The notes under the pieces were generated by a model. It was given only the letters and a program-made list of their open reading frames with translations. It searched no databases and was not told the DNA's origin. DNA of 64,000 bases, from NCBI GenBank assembly GCA_018817125.1, contig JAHIUN010000004.1, positions 36,426-100,425 of the forward strand, given 5' to 3'. Positions 1 to 9,011 of this stretch are shown here, one piece after another. How positions within the stretch are numbered: the stretch's first letter is position 1; every line of letters begins with the position of its first letter. The translations under genes were made by a program, and so were the position numbers. Source of the DNA: Patescibacteria group bacterium. GTDB lineage: Bacteria; Patescibacteriota; Gracilibacteria; UM-FILTER-43-11.

Positions 1-258
1 AAAAACAAAGTAGCCCCTCCTTTTAAACAGGCAGAATTCGACATCATGTTTAATGAAGGAATCAGTTACAGCGGAGATTTAATCGACACAGCCGTTAAAA
101 AGGGAATCATTACGAAGTCTGGTGCTTTCTATACCTATAAGGTAACAAAAATCGGACAGGGGCGCGAAAATGCTAAAAAATTCCTTAAAGAAAATGAAAA
201 GATGACCACGGAGATCAAAAAGGCCCTCAAAGAACCTAATGAAAAGGTAAAAGCATAG
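1..258 (+). CDS. recA: RecA recombinase, C-terminal part (cut by window edge)
   Basis: The frame is open from base 1 and encodes 85 residues ending at TAG. The residues [20 protein letters not shown] and the following GRENAKKFL stretch are the end of the RecA core and the start of the small C-terminal domain. RecA binds single-stranded DNA, drives homologous strand exchange and triggers LexA cleavage where LexA exists. The ATP-binding core lies outside the window. The tail is short and basic (EPNEKVKA), without the acidic end seen in E. coli. A strong hairpin follows directly, so this is probably the last gene of its transcript. An internal ATG at 46 is not a start. Confidence 0.93.
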   Translation, partial: KNKVAPPFKQAEFDIMFNEGISYSGDLIDTAVKKGIITKSGAFYTYKVTKIGQGRENAKKFLKENEKMTTEIKKALKEPNEKVKA

Positions 259-270
259 TTCTCATTTCTT

Positions 271-314
271 AAAATCCCGTCCTCCGAAGCCTTGGCGAAG
301 GGGGACGGGATTTT
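271..314 (+). terminator. Terminator-like hairpin after recA
   Basis: A 12-bp perfect stem (271-282 with 303-314) encloses a loop of about 20 nt. The 3' arm ends in TTTT. It starts 12 bases after the recA stop. The A-tract on the 5' side would let it end transcription in either direction. The loop contains the CCGAAGCCTTGGCGAAGG word common in intergenic repeats. Confidence 0.7.
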
Positions 315-409
315 AAATGAAAAATGAATTCACGCAACCTCTTATAAGTGCCATCGCTTGCGTTCACCCCCTAAAATCGATAAACTTCATACGCCCAAAA
401 TAAATACAA

Positions 410-457
410 ATAAAGACAGTCGTTGTTCCGTCATGTCGTTATTTCGTTATCTCGTTT
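410..457 (+). repeat. Degenerate TCGTTAT tandem repeat before dnaB
   Basis: Imperfect copies of a TCGTTAT word run up to the dnaB start codon. A closely related tract, in the matching orientation relative to its gene, precedes ung at 35555-35592. No Shine-Dalgarno sequence is present. Whether the tract has a role in expression is unknown. Confidence 0.5.
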
Positions 458-460
458 TGA

Positions 461-1834
461 ATGGCTCACAAAAACATCTCCATCAAAGTACCGCCTCACA
501 GCAAAGAGGCTGAGCAGTCTGTTTTAGGTTCGATTTTAATCGATAAAGACGCCATCATCAAAATAGCAGACCTAATCAAGTCTGAGGATTTTTATTACGA
601 CGCACATAAAATGATCTATGAGGTGATTAGAGACCTCTTTAACCGTCACGATCCCATCGACCTGCTCACCGTAGCTAACCTCCTGGAAGAAAGAAAACAG
701 ATCGACACCGTAGGTGGACCAGCCTATTTGGCAGAACTCACTTCAGCCGTTCCCACCTCCACTCATGTCTTTAAATATGCCCAGATCGTCAAAAACAAAT
801 CTACCCTTCGTAAAATGATCAAGGCCGGTAATACTATTTCCGGCTGCGGCTACAGTGAAGACGCAGACATCGAAACCCTGTTGGAAACCGCTGAAAAAGA
901 AGTATTTGGCATCTCTCAGACCTTCTTAAAAGACCGGTTCATCCACGTAAAAGATATTCTGGATGAGCGCTACGAAGAATTCGCCATGTTACATCATTCT
1001 GATGATTCCGAAAAAGTTAAAGGAATTGCAACCGGCTTTCTTTCACTCGATAAAATCTTATCCGGACTCCAACCGTCTGACCTCATCATCCTGGCGGCTC
1101 GCCCCAGCATGGGTAAAACCGCATTGGCACTTTCAATTGCGCAAAAGATATGTATCGAAAAAAAGAAAACAGTGGGCATCTTTTCACTGGAAATGTCTAA
1201 AGAACAATTAGTAGACCGTCTGTTCTGCTCCATCCTGGGGGTGGATTCCTGGAAATTACAGCACGGCAAACTGAGTGATAAAGATTTTCAGAACATGGGA
1301 GAAGTAATGGACAAACTCAATCAGGCCCCCCTCTATATCGACGACTCCATAGGCATGTCCATTGCCCAGCTAAAAGCCAAAGCTCGACGCCTGCAGATGG
1401 AGCATGGGCTTGATGTGGTGATCGTCGACTACCTTCAGCTCATGAGCACTGGCACCCCAGCCTATCAGGCTAATCGTGTGCAGGAAATCTCCGAGATTTC
1501 CCGATCTCTCAAAGCGCTTGGTCGTGAGCTCCATATACCAATCATTGCTTTATCTCAGCTATCGCGTGCAGTAGAACTGCGCAATCCCAAAATCCCTCAG
1601 TTGTCCGATTTGCGTGAATCGGGTGCTATCGAACAGGACGCGGATGTGGTAATGATGCTGTATCGAAAGGATTACTACGAAGAAAATCTGAGTGAAGATG
1701 AAATGGGCATCACTGAAGTCTTTATACGAAAACACCGTAACGGCCCGACCGGCAAAGCTGAACTTCGTTTCGATAAGACTCAGATGCGTTTTTACGACAT
1801 TGACCGCCGTCACACGATTGAAAACCTTGCCTAG
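461..1834 (+). CDS. dnaB: Replicative DNA helicase DnaB
   Basis: DnaB is the ring-shaped 5'-3' helicase that opens the replication fork and recruits primase. The 457 residues match the usual family length. The N-terminal hexamerisation domain (about 1-110, with PPHSKEAEQSVLGSILID near the start) leads through a linker to the RecA-like ATPase. There the Walker A is ARPSMGKTAL (about 213-222) and Walker B is VVIVDYLQLM (about 320). SQLSRAVE and SDLRESGAIEQDADVV are DnaB-family motifs, and an arginine-containing IRKHRNGPTG block follows. No intein is present. The ATG at 461 follows an AT-rich repeat tract and has no Shine-Dalgarno sequence. mraY starts 36 bases downstream on the same strand. Confidence 0.97.
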   Translation: MAHKNISIKVPPHSKEAEQSVLGSILIDKDAIIKIADLIKSEDFYYDAHKMIYEVIRDLFNRHDPIDLLTVANLLEERKQIDTVGGPAYLAELTSAVPTSTHVFKYAQIVKNKSTLRKMIKAGNTISGCGYSEDADIETLLETAEKEVFGISQTFLKDRFIHVKDILDERYEEFAMLHHSDDSEKVKGIATGFLSLDKILSGLQPSDLIILAARPSMGKTALALSIAQKICIEKKKTVGIFSLEMSKEQLVDRLFCSILGVDSWKLQHGKLSDKDFQNMGEVMDKLNQAPLYIDDSIGMSIAQLKAKARRLQMEHGLDVVIVDYLQLMSTGTPAYQANRVQEISEISRSLKALGRELHIPIIALSQLSRAVELRNPKIPQLSDLRESGAIEQDADVVMMLYRKDYYEENLSEDEMGITEVFIRKHRNGPTGKAELRFDKTQMRFYDIDRRHTIENLA

Positions 1835-1870
1835 TCCATCCGAAGTCTATTCGATATCCATTCGCTAACT

Positions 1871-2923
1871 ATGACCCACATCCCTCATCTCATTGAAATT
1901 TTCGGCTGGTCCACACTGGCTTTTATGACCACCCTACTGTTAACTCCTATTTTTTTAAAATTCGCACAACGGCTAAAATTAGGAAAAAAGATCCGGGAAG
2001 TCGGCCTTGATGGCAAGGAAGCGACATTTTTCCGCCAGCTCCACGCGAAAAAGAGTGGTACACCGACTATGGGCGGCGTCGTGATGTGGGGAGCCGTGTT
2101 ATTGATTGTATTGCTTTCACGATTTTTATCGTTCATCGGTTACATCCCTAAATCCCTTCTTGATCGAGGAGAGGTTTATTTACCTCTCTTCACCCTTATC
2201 GCGGTAGGTATTTTAGGAGCCGTGGATGACCTGTTTAACATCAAGGAAATCGGCAAAAACAAGGGGGTTAAAGCCAAGCCAAAATTCTTATTGCTAACAC
2301 TGTTCGCAATCTTGGGGGCATTGTGGTTTTATTACAAACTCGGATACACCGCCATTCATATCCCCCGCCTGGGTGACTTTGAAATCGGAATGTGGTATAT
2401 CCCGCTTTTTATCCTGGTTATCGTCTCTACGGCAAACGCCGTTAACATAACAGACGGGCTGGATGGATTAGCCGGAGGACTTTTACTGCTGGCCTTTACC
2501 ACTTTCGGTGCCATTGCTTACGCCAAAGGTCTTATTATTCTGGCTATTTTCTGCGGACTTCTTATCGGCTCCCTACTCGCTTTTCTGTGGCATAATCTTC
2601 CACCTGCCCTTTTTTATATGGGAGATACCGGCTCTCTGGCTTTTGGAGCCACACTGGGAGTCATCGCTATGATGACCGATTCTATAGTAGTACTTTTGAT
2701 TGTCGGATTCGTTTTTATTATCGAGACATTATCCGTGATTATTCAGGTTTTTTCTAAAAAGTTCTTCAAAAAAAAGGTGTTTTTAATCGCACCCCTTCAC
2801 CACCATTTCGAGAAAAAAGGCTGGGGAGAAGCTAAAATCACCATGCGTTTCTGGATTATTGGTGCTATGGCAGCCGCTATCGGATTAATCATCGGACTCA
2901 TCGGTATGGGAAACGGGATTTAA
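1871..2923 (+). CDS. mraY: Phospho-N-acetylmuramoyl-pentapeptide transferase MraY
   Basis: MraY moves phospho-MurNAc-pentapeptide from UDP onto undecaprenyl phosphate, giving lipid I, the first membrane step of peptidoglycan synthesis. The 350-residue protein has about ten hydrophobic segments. It carries the family signatures FFRQLHAKKSGTPTMGG, GAVDDLFNIKE (Asp pair), NAVNITDGLDGLAGG and the late APLHHHFEKKGW loop, all on the cytoplasmic face in known MraY structures. It follows dnaB closely and may be co-transcribed with it. It is not in a mur/fts (dcw) cluster here, which is unusual compared with most bacteria. The closest alternative family, WecA, lacks the HHHFE loop. Confidence 0.96.
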   Translation: MTHIPHLIEIFGWSTLAFMTTLLLTPIFLKFAQRLKLGKKIREVGLDGKEATFFRQLHAKKSGTPTMGGVVMWGAVLLIVLLSRFLSFIGYIPKSLLDRGEVYLPLFTLIAVGILGAVDDLFNIKEIGKNKGVKAKPKFLLLTLFAILGALWFYYKLGYTAIHIPRLGDFEIGMWYIPLFILVIVSTANAVNITDGLDGLAGGLLLLAFTTFGAIAYAKGLIILAIFCGLLIGSLLAFLWHNLPPALFYMGDTGSLAFGATLGVIAMMTDSIVVLLIVGFVFIIETLSVIIQVFSKKFFKKKVFLIAPLHHHFEKKGWGEAKITMRFWIIGAMAAAIGLIIGLIGMGNGI

Positions 2924-2970
2924 GAACTGCAGCCTTTTTTAAGAACATAAGATCAAAAATGTCCTTATGC

Positions 2971-2999
2971 TTGAGAAAAGAGCTATTTTTTGGTATAAT
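2971..2999 (+). promoter_or_regulatory. Promoter for the GGDEF gene
   Basis: TTGAGA (2971-2976), 17-bp spacer, TATAAT (2994-2999), with TGG just before the -10 (extended -10). Predicted start near 3006 gives a leader of about 78 nt. The leader contains an inverted repeat, ATTGAAAATT / AATTTTCAAT (about 3046-3072). Confidence 0.75.
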
Positions 3000-3083
3000 A
3001 AAAAGATAATTTTATTCAAAATTAAAAATTCAGAGGCTCTGCGATTGAAAATTAGGAATCTTCAATTTTCAATAAAAAAATAA

Positions 3084-4079
3084 ATGACAAAAAGTAAAAG
3101 AGACAAAAGCATCGATCCAGTCAAAGAACTTGAAACGGCCTTATGGCCTGATCCGGAAGAATTTATTGAAGAAGCTACAAAAATTCTTCAGGAATTAGAG
3201 CCTAATTTAACCAAAAAACAGGCGGAACAATGGGTACGCGACCGCGCCTTGACCATTCAGGAGGCAAGAGGCCGCCTTTTCGCGGAAATGGAAACTGAAA
3301 TCGAAAAACAGCGTGCCGATAAAGCGGAAGAAGGAGTAGTAACCGACCAGCTGACAGGTATCGGAAACCGGGGAGCCTATCATCAAAGAATCGATTTTCA
3401 GATCTCAAACGCGGAACGGTACGGAAAATCTTTCGCCTTGATCATGATCGATATCGACCATTTTAAAAAAGTGAATGATGAATACGGACATTCAGTGGGA
3501 GATAAGGTACTTAAAGAGGTGTCCCAAACGCTAAAAAGAAATTTAAGAGCTGTGGATATGGTCGCCCGTTACGGCGGGGAGGAATTTGTAGTGATCCTTC
3601 CGGACACCCAAATGCGTGAAGCCGGCCTGGTGGCCGAAAAATTAAGAAAGGTAATCGAAGAGCAGGTAAATGTTATGCATAAAAATAAAAAAGTACCTGT
3701 GCGCATCTCAGCCGGTTATGCGGAATACGACCGAAAAACGCTGAATACAGCAGAGCAATTACAATCAGCAGCTGACAAAGCCCTCTATCATGCCAAAGTA
3801 GGAGGAAGGAATCGTGTAAAGGCGTACGTAAAAGGTATGTCGATGCCTCATGACATACGGCTTTTAAAAGAACTGGATGAACTGATCGTGCGCTTTGAGA
3901 TACTAAGAGAAGAATTCAGGTACAAAAAAGACGTCCTTGAACTGATTGAAAAACACAAACCCAGCCTGGCGGGAGCGATCCGCGATGAAATAGCCCAAAT
4001 CAAAAACAAACTTGGCACCCTCAAAGAACAAATCGAAGACAAGCGGACTGAAGTCAAAAGACTTAAAAGGACCGCCTAA
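3084..4079 (+). CDS. Soluble diguanylate cyclase-like GGDEF protein
   Basis: GGDEF domains make cyclic di-GMP from two GTP. In this 331-residue protein the domain spans about 95-260, with DQLTGIGNRGAYH at its start and the active-site motif GGEEF in RYGGEEFVVILP. RAVD lies exactly five residues upstream, matching the RxxD product-inhibition (I) site. IMIDIDHFKKVND carries the metal-binding Asp. An N-terminal helical region (1-90) and a C-terminal coiled coil (270-331) flank it. No membrane segment, PAS, GAF or EAL domain is seen. All catalytic residues look intact, so activity is likely. A strong promoter lies upstream, and no Shine-Dalgarno sequence is visible. The stop codon overlaps that of the convergent neighbour. 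Confidence 0.9.
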   Translation: MTKSKRDKSIDPVKELETALWPDPEEFIEEATKILQELEPNLTKKQAEQWVRDRALTIQEARGRLFAEMETEIEKQRADKAEEGVVTDQLTGIGNRGAYHQRIDFQISNAERYGKSFALIMIDIDHFKKVNDEYGHSVGDKVLKEVSQTLKRNLRAVDMVARYGGEEFVVILPDTQMREAGLVAEKLRKVIEEQVNVMHKNKKVPVRISAGYAEYDRKTLNTAEQLQSAADKALYHAKVGGRNRVKAYVKGMSMPHDIRLLKELDELIVRFEILREEFRYKKDVLELIEKHKPSLAGAIRDEIAQIKNKLGTLKEQIEDKRTEVKRLKRTA

Positions 4080-4489
4080 TCAGCTTCCTGAGAAGATCCT
4101 TTCCGACGCTTGTCAGCCTCTTCCTGAAGGCGTTTTCGCACTACATAAGAAGCATATTCCTTCCATTCCATGAGTTGGCCATCGTCAGCCCGAATAAAGT
4201 AGTCACCAGTTTCAGGGTCAATCTCGATTTGCTCATCTCTTAAATGGCCGGCCTCCCTTAGGGTTTGCAAAACCACATCTCGTGTATCTACTATCAAAAT
4301 TTCTCCCTGATGGGCCTGAAGTTTGGCATCAGCCAAAACCAGATAATCAACGGAATCAACGGGAATAACACTCTCTTCTTCTATGATTTCAATATGGCGA
4401 TCTGAAATTTTTCGAGAGACAGAAGGCTGTCTATCCGGCAAATGGATAATTTTATCATCCTCATTGCCAGGTTTATCGGTATTAGACAT
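4076..4489 (-). CDS. Unknown acidic protein
   Basis: No family recognised. The chosen ATG at 4489 gives about 137 residues; an ATG at 4495 is equally possible. A longer reading from a TTG at 4546 is rejected because that TTG is part of the -35 box. The protein is hydrophilic and acidic, without membrane segments. It has a compact middle region (VDYLVLADAKLQAHQGEILIV) and a C-terminal helix rich in Lys/Arg/Glu. The IDPETGDYFIRADDGQLMEW stretch looks like a small beta hairpin. Its stop overlaps the GGDEF stop by four bases. Confidence 0.6.
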   Translation of the reverse strand: MSNTDKPGNEDDKIIHLPDRQPSVSRKISDRHIEIIEEESVIPVDSVDYLVLADAKLQAHQGEILIVDTRDVVLQTLREAGHLRDEQIEIDPETGDYFIRADDGQLMEWKEYASYVVRKRLQEEADKRRKGSSQEAD

Positions 4490-4517
4490 ACGCATAACAA
4501 ACAGAAAATAGGGTAAA

Positions 4518-4546
4518 ATTGTAATAAATATTTTACAAAATGTCAA
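4518..4546 (-). promoter_or_regulatory. Promoter for the 4076-4489 gene
   Basis: On the minus strand, TTGACA (4546-4541), 17-bp spacer, TACAAT (4523-4518). Predicted start near 4511 leaves only about 16-22 nt of leader before the ATG. The perfect -35 box rules out the longer TTG-initiated reading frame. Confidence 0.75.
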
Positions 4547-4698
4547 TATAATTGCTTAATAATATAAAAATACTACTTTTTAGCTAAAGAAAGCCATTAT
4601 TGGGGATTAAATTAATATATTAGAAAATATTATGATTTTTATGTCAATTTAAAAAGGGGCCAAAAATCAATAATCCTAGCTAAATACAGTCTAAAGCA

Positions 4699-4727
4699 TT
4701 GAATTTTCCTCTGAAATATGCTAGAAT
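4699..4727 (+). promoter_or_regulatory. Promoter for the VirB4-like gene
   Basis: TTGAAT (4699-4704), 17-bp spacer, TAGAAT (4722-4727) preceded by TGC (extended -10). Predicted start near 4734 gives a leader of about 15 nt. The 200-bp AT-rich space 4547-4748 separates two divergent promoters and shows no other feature. Confidence 0.7.
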
Positions 4728-4748
4728 ATTAAGATTAAATAATATCAA

Positions 4749-6923
4749 ATGGATATCAAAAAAGGACCACCGGCTGAAAACCCTAAACCGACTTTTATAT
4801 ACCAGATGACGGAATCTCCTCAGGCAACGATGGCTCAAACCATCCCGCCTCTATCGGGAATTCCCGATTCTCTGAGGGGAAAAAGGATGGAGGAAGAATC
4901 TAAAAGTGTGGTCTTTGATGAAAAAACAAAGCAGGAAATGGCTCCTAAAAAAATGGGCTTCTGGAAAAAGCTCAAATACACGCTTTTCCCTCCTAAAAAA
5001 TCAAAAACCAATGGACCAGAAAGGGTGGAAGATGGACAGATAATGCCTGAAGAAAAAAAACTGGATCCTAAAAGTGAAGTTGAACAGATCCGAAAAGCGG
5101 AAAAGATCTATCGCGAAGGATTGGCTACTATTAAAGATATGATTGCTCCCTCTTCTATGGAGTTCATGTACGATAAATTCAAGCTGAACGGAGTGTATGG
5201 CAAAAGCTTCTTTGTATATGCCTACCCTCGCTATATCGAAGCTAACTGGCTGTCACCCGTAATCAATTTTGATGTGACAATGGATATTTCGATGTTTATC
5301 TATCCAACCAGCAGTGCTGCCATTATGAAATTCCTGAAAAAGAAGGTGGCGCAGATTCAATCCACCATACGAATTGAAAAAGAAAAAGGTATGGTCGGTG
5401 ATCCGGCTCTGGAAACCGCTCTGCAGGACGCTGAGGAATTGCGCCGGAATATCCAGCGCGGGCAAGAAAAATTCTTCCAATATGCTCTTTACTTTACTAT
5501 CTATGCGGACGATGAAGAAAAGTTGCAAAAGATTCAGACCCGTCTGGAAAGTGCATTAGGAGGTAAACTCATTTTAACAAAATCTTCGGACCTTCAGGTG
5601 GAACATGGATTCAATTCCAGCATCCCGTTAGCTATGGACGAACTCGAGGTAACACGGAACATGAACACAGATCCTCTGTCGACAACCTTTCCTTTCACCT
5701 CTTCCGACTTAACCTCTAATCAGGGCATCCTTTATGGTATCAACCGCCACAATGACAGTCTGATTATCTTTGACCGATTCGCCCTGGAAAATGCCAATTC
5801 AGTAGTGTTCGCTACTTCTGGTGCTGGTAAATCATACGCGGTAAAACTTGAAGTACTCCGTTCCATGATGATGGGGACTGATGTAATCGTCATTGACCCG
5901 GAAAATGAATATGAAGCTTTGGCGAATATGGTAGGAGGAACGTATTTAAAAGTTTCTCTGAATTCTGACCGCCGTATCAATCCATTTGACCTCCCTGTGC
6001 CTCTAAAAAACGAAGAGACCAAACCAGGCGATCTGCTCCGGTCAAATATCATTACCCTGCACGGGCTTTTGAATCTGATGCTTGGCAAACTGACACCCGA
6101 AGAAGAAGGGTTGATGGATAAAGCACTGATCGATACTTACGCTCTAAAAGGTATTACCATGGAAACGGCAGACTCTTCCCAAATGGAACCGCCGACGATG
6201 GAAGATCTGTATGATGTTTTAAGCAGTATGAAAGGGGGCGAAAATCTGGCCCAGCGTCTGCAAAAATACACCGTTGGTACCTTCGCGGGCATCTTTAACA
6301 AACCCACCAATGTGGATTTAAGTTCAGGCATGCTCGTATTCTGCATCCGGGATCTGGAAGATTCCCTGCGACCGATTGCCATGTATATCATCCTGAATTA
6401 CATCTGGAACCGTGTGCGGTCGGAATTAAAAAAACGCCTGCTGATTATTGATGAGGCTTGGTCGCTCGTGCAGCACGAAGACAGTGCACGCTTCCTGTAT
6501 GGCCTGGTAAAACGTGCCCGCAAATACTACTTAGGCATCACCACCATCACGCAGGACGTGACCGACTTCGTCAATTCCGATTACGGACGTCCGATCATCA
6601 CCAACTCTTCCATGCAGCTTCTTTTGAAGCAAGCTCCCAGCTCAGTAGAAGGACTCACTAAGATATTCAATCTGACTGAAGGAGAAAAATATCTGCTCTT
6701 AAATTCAACGGTCGGACAAGGTTTGTTCTTCGCAGGACTCAAACATGTGGCCATCCAGATCATTGCGAGTTACGCGGAAGACAAAGTGATCACCACTAAA
6801 CCGGATGAAATCCTTCAGCAAAGAGAAGATGTCGCACATCGTGCCGCCCCGGGAGAACCGATGCAAACCCCCAAAGAACCAACTGAAGAGGTAGGAATAC
6901 CACCCGTAGAACCACCGCTTTAA
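4749..6923 (+). CDS. VirB4/TraC-like ATPase
   Basis: VirB4/TraC proteins are the conserved ATPases that power type IV secretion and conjugative pili. This 724-residue protein has a long charged N-terminus (1-110), a VirB4-type middle domain, then a RecA-like ATPase. Walker A is FATSGAGKSYAVKLEV (about 355-365), the VIDPENEYEALA motif follows, and Walker B is LLIIDEAWSL (about 563). TQDVTDFVNSDYG and the late NLTEGEKYLLL motif are typical of the family. No VirB3, B6, B8-B10 or relaxase gene is near. A TraD-like ATPase lies 17 kb away. A role in a reduced pilus or DNA-uptake machine is plausible but not shown. The C-terminus is Pro/Glu-rich. Confidence 0.88.
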   Translation: MDIKKGPPAENPKPTFIYQMTESPQATMAQTIPPLSGIPDSLRGKRMEEESKSVVFDEKTKQEMAPKKMGFWKKLKYTLFPPKKSKTNGPERVEDGQIMPEEKKLDPKSEVEQIRKAEKIYREGLATIKDMIAPSSMEFMYDKFKLNGVYGKSFFVYAYPRYIEANWLSPVINFDVTMDISMFIYPTSSAAIMKFLKKKVAQIQSTIRIEKEKGMVGDPALETALQDAEELRRNIQRGQEKFFQYALYFTIYADDEEKLQKIQTRLESALGGKLILTKSSDLQVEHGFNSSIPLAMDELEVTRNMNTDPLSTTFPFTSSDLTSNQGILYGINRHNDSLIIFDRFALENANSVVFATSGAGKSYAVKLEVLRSMMMGTDVIVIDPENEYEALANMVGGTYLKVSLNSDRRINPFDLPVPLKNEETKPGDLLRSNIITLHGLLNLMLGKLTPEEEGLMDKALIDTYALKGITMETADSSQMEPPTMEDLYDVLSSMKGGENLAQRLQKYTVGTFAGIFNKPTNVDLSSGMLVFCIRDLEDSLRPIAMYIILNYIWNRVRSELKKRLLIIDEAWSLVQHEDSARFLYGLVKRARKYYLGITTITQDVTDFVNSDYGRPIITNSSMQLLLKQAPSSVEGLTKIFNLTEGEKYLLLNSTVGQGLFFAGLKHVAIQIIASYAEDKVITTKPDEILQQREDVAHRAAPGEPMQTPKEPTEEVGIPPVEPPL

Positions 6924-6939
6924 AACTAATTGAGGGACG

Positions 6940-7056
6940 ATCACTTGATCACTGGAACACCGTTCATTTGCTCATAGGTGATCCAGTGAAAAGTGAAAAA
7001 GTGATCCAGTGAATACAAGACCGCCCATTAGACCTTTTTCGCCGTAGGCGAAAGAC
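6940..7056. repeat. Palindromic repeats between convergent genes
   Basis: The space between the VirB4-like stop and the convergent 7070-7504 gene holds a locus-specific word in both orientations: TGATCACTGG near 6950 and GTGATCCAGTGA twice near 6978-7012. A GC-rich hairpin follows, TTCGCC-gta-GGCGAA (7038-7052). The hairpin could act as a terminator on either strand. No gene is seen. Confidence 0.55.
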
Positions 7057-7069
7057 CCCCGATTAGTAA

Positions 7070-7504
7070 TCATTCTTCAAAATCCGGAATCACAAGGATG
7101 GGTACATCCCCCAATTCAAAAACATCGCGGATCTCCTCTCCCAAAGCCACTGTATCAATATCACCACGGTCATAGTCCCCATACACCGTACTTTTTCCGT
7201 ATAACCGGCACTCCGCATAATCGTCCACCCATTCAAATTCAATCTTTCCCCCTCCAATAATCACCTCTTTCACATCCATGCTTTTGGCGTCTTTCACACC
7301 CAACTCACGAACCAGATCGTCATGGAAAAAAGACACCTTATCCCATTCCTTTTTAGGAAAAAATTTAGCAAAAAGCTGACCTTCATCGGACAGTACGAAC
7401 TTTCCTTTATAAGTCTTAATAATCTTATAATCATCCAAATGCTCCCCCCACAACTTAACACGGGGCTGATCTTCGATCACGGCGATATCGGTATCGGCGG
7501 ACAT
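7070..7504 (-). CDS. Janus/PHPT1-like protein (possible phosphohistidine phosphatase)
   Basis: This 144-residue soluble protein resembles the Janus/Ocnus family, whose best-known member is the 14-kDa phosphohistidine phosphatase PHPT1. The middle segment SFFHDDLVREL aligns by eye with the PHPT1 block around its catalytic His53. Downstream, GGGKIEF and LYGKSTVYGDYDRGD parallel the PHPT1 stretches GGGRIS and VYGYSMAYG, including the GxSxxYG phosphate-binding loop. The C-terminal half continues with a helix and a strand as in the family. The ATG at 7504 has no Shine-Dalgarno sequence. Substrate unknown. The call rests on motif recall and should be read as likely rather than proven. Confidence 0.55.
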   Translation of the reverse strand: MSADTDIAVIEDQPRVKLWGEHLDDYKIIKTYKGKFVLSDEGQLFAKFFPKKEWDKVSFFHDDLVRELGVKDAKSMDVKEVIIGGGKIEFEWVDDYAECRLYGKSTVYGDYDRGDIDTVALGEEIRDVFELGDVPILVIPDFEE

Positions 7505-7540
7505 ATTTTGTTACTTATTTAAAATCTAAAAAATACCCTA

Positions 7541-8752
7541 CTAAAAAAAATGGGCAATAAAGTTAGGACTTGCATTCTTTACTAATGGATTTTTTTCCAG
7601 TTCACAGACAGCTGTTGGCAGATCTTTTACATTTATCAAAATAAAACCGTTGATGGATCTGAACGGCTCTTTTATTTCGAAAAAAAGTTGATCGATCACA
7701 GCCTTTTGATCCGCCGTTCTTGTATTAGATACAAAAGATACCAAAAGCTCACCCGGAACATATTCTGCATTTTTATACTCTTCATTCCTTTCTTCGAGAC
7801 ATTTTTCATATCGAATATCAGCTTCATTTTTACTTGATTCATATAGCTCAACGGCTTTAGTGGTCAAATTGTCAATCATGCCACCAACCATCCAATTCCG
7901 GCCTAAAGCCACGAGTTGCAATGCTTCAGTTGGGTTATCAATGAATCGGACAGAAAGCGGATCAATTGATACAATATGCAGTAATTCTTCTTCTGTCGGA
8001 TTAGCTAAGGTTTGAATATAATTCTGATCAACCAATATTTGTTCTACAAATTCTTTCTCAATAATTATCGCTTCGCTTGGATTTTCAATAGCTTCAAAAG
8101 CCTCTAAATCACTGTCAATAGCCGCAAACATCACTGCTTCGTTCGGTTCACGGATCTTACCCAATACCTTGCCTTCATTTTTTACCGCTTCAATTAATAC
8201 TTCTTCCGGAGGTTTGCCATATATGTATCTGACAGAGCTCGGTTTTTGCCTGACAGCAGCTAACATTACTTCTAAATTTGGTTGATAATCAAGCCATTGG
8301 ATAGCATTGCCATCAATAGAAACAGCTTTTAACATCATTTCTTCTGTAGGATCCTTGATGTGCTCAAGAACATGAGGATTAAGACTAATAGCTCTTAATT
8401 TTTGTTCTTCAGTTGGATTTTTTATATAAGTAAAAGCTTTCGTATAGATATTGCCGGTTTTGCTGAACGGATCATTTCTCCTGACATAAGAATCCGGATG
8501 CCGCCTAAGAATTTCAAAAACATGCTCATCAGTCGGATTTTCAATTAAATTAATCCTTCCTTGGCTTCCAATAACATCCCGCTCCACTTTTGAAAGAATC
8601 GGATCATGTGATTCCAATACATCGTTGACATATTCAATCACAAAATTATCTTTTGGTGTTCTGTTTTTTACTTTATTGGTCACCAAATAAGCCGATACTG
8701 AAACAAGCAGTAAGACCAAAATGATGATTGTCAGGTATTTTTTTGTAGACAT
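7541..8752 (-). CDS. Membrane-anchored NPTEE-repeat protein with a protease-propeptide-like C-terminus
   Basis: A 403-residue protein with one N-terminal membrane segment (about 7-25) and the rest predicted outside. Residues about 70-290 hold some ten copies of a ~21-residue unit of the form NPTEExxLxAVSxxPxxVxxI. The units are helical and should stack as a solenoid. The C-terminal 90 residues begin VPGELLVSF and end near NPLVKNASPNFIAHF. That pattern resembles the N-terminal inhibitory prodomain of subtilisin-like proteases (fervidolysin/I9 type), yet no protease follows. The repeats recall DUF4116-type arrays but do not clearly match. Function unknown; an extracytoplasmic binding or inhibitor role is a guess. 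Confidence 0.65.
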   Translation of the reverse strand: MSTKKYLTIIILVLLLVSVSAYLVTNKVKNRTPKDNFVIEYVNDVLESHDPILSKVERDVIGSQGRINLIENPTDEHVFEILRRHPDSYVRRNDPFSKTGNIYTKAFTYIKNPTEEQKLRAISLNPHVLEHIKDPTEEMMLKAVSIDGNAIQWLDYQPNLEVMLAAVRQKPSSVRYIYGKPPEEVLIEAVKNEGKVLGKIREPNEAVMFAAIDSDLEAFEAIENPSEAIIIEKEFVEQILVDQNYIQTLANPTEEELLHIVSIDPLSVRFIDNPTEALQLVALGRNWMVGGMIDNLTTKAVELYESSKNEADIRYEKCLEERNEEYKNAEYVPGELLVSFVSNTRTADQKAVIDQLFFEIKEPFRSINGFILINVKDLPTAVCELEKNPLVKNASPNFIAHFF

Positions 8753-8819
8753 TCTAATCAGTTTTTATTTCGGATGAATTATAGCATATTAAAAGCCACG
8801 ATTAACCAAGCAATCGTGA

Positions 8820-8839
8820 TGGTAGTGCCACGGGGAATC
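8820..8839 (-). repeat. Partial copy of the tRNA-Glu 3' end
   Basis: Twenty bases match the 3' end of tRNA-Glu (9012-9031) with one mismatch, including the CCA end. The copy lies 192 bp from the gene in the same orientation. Direct repeats of a tRNA 3' end commonly mark integration or a past duplication. The 170 bp between the two copies contain no intact gene, only GC-rich palindromic words (for example near 8857 and 8990). Confidence 0.6.
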
Positions 8840-9011
8840 CTCTCGCTTCGCCCACCTTCGCTAAAGCTACAATGGACTTGCTGCGAGTACTCAAATAGTC
8901 GCTTACGGCCTATCGGCCTACGCTTCTTTTTCGTATCGAATACTGGGTTCGTTTCCGCTTTGATTCTCAAAGCTAAAATACCCCTTGCCTTCGGCAACAA
9001 CTATTTTACCT

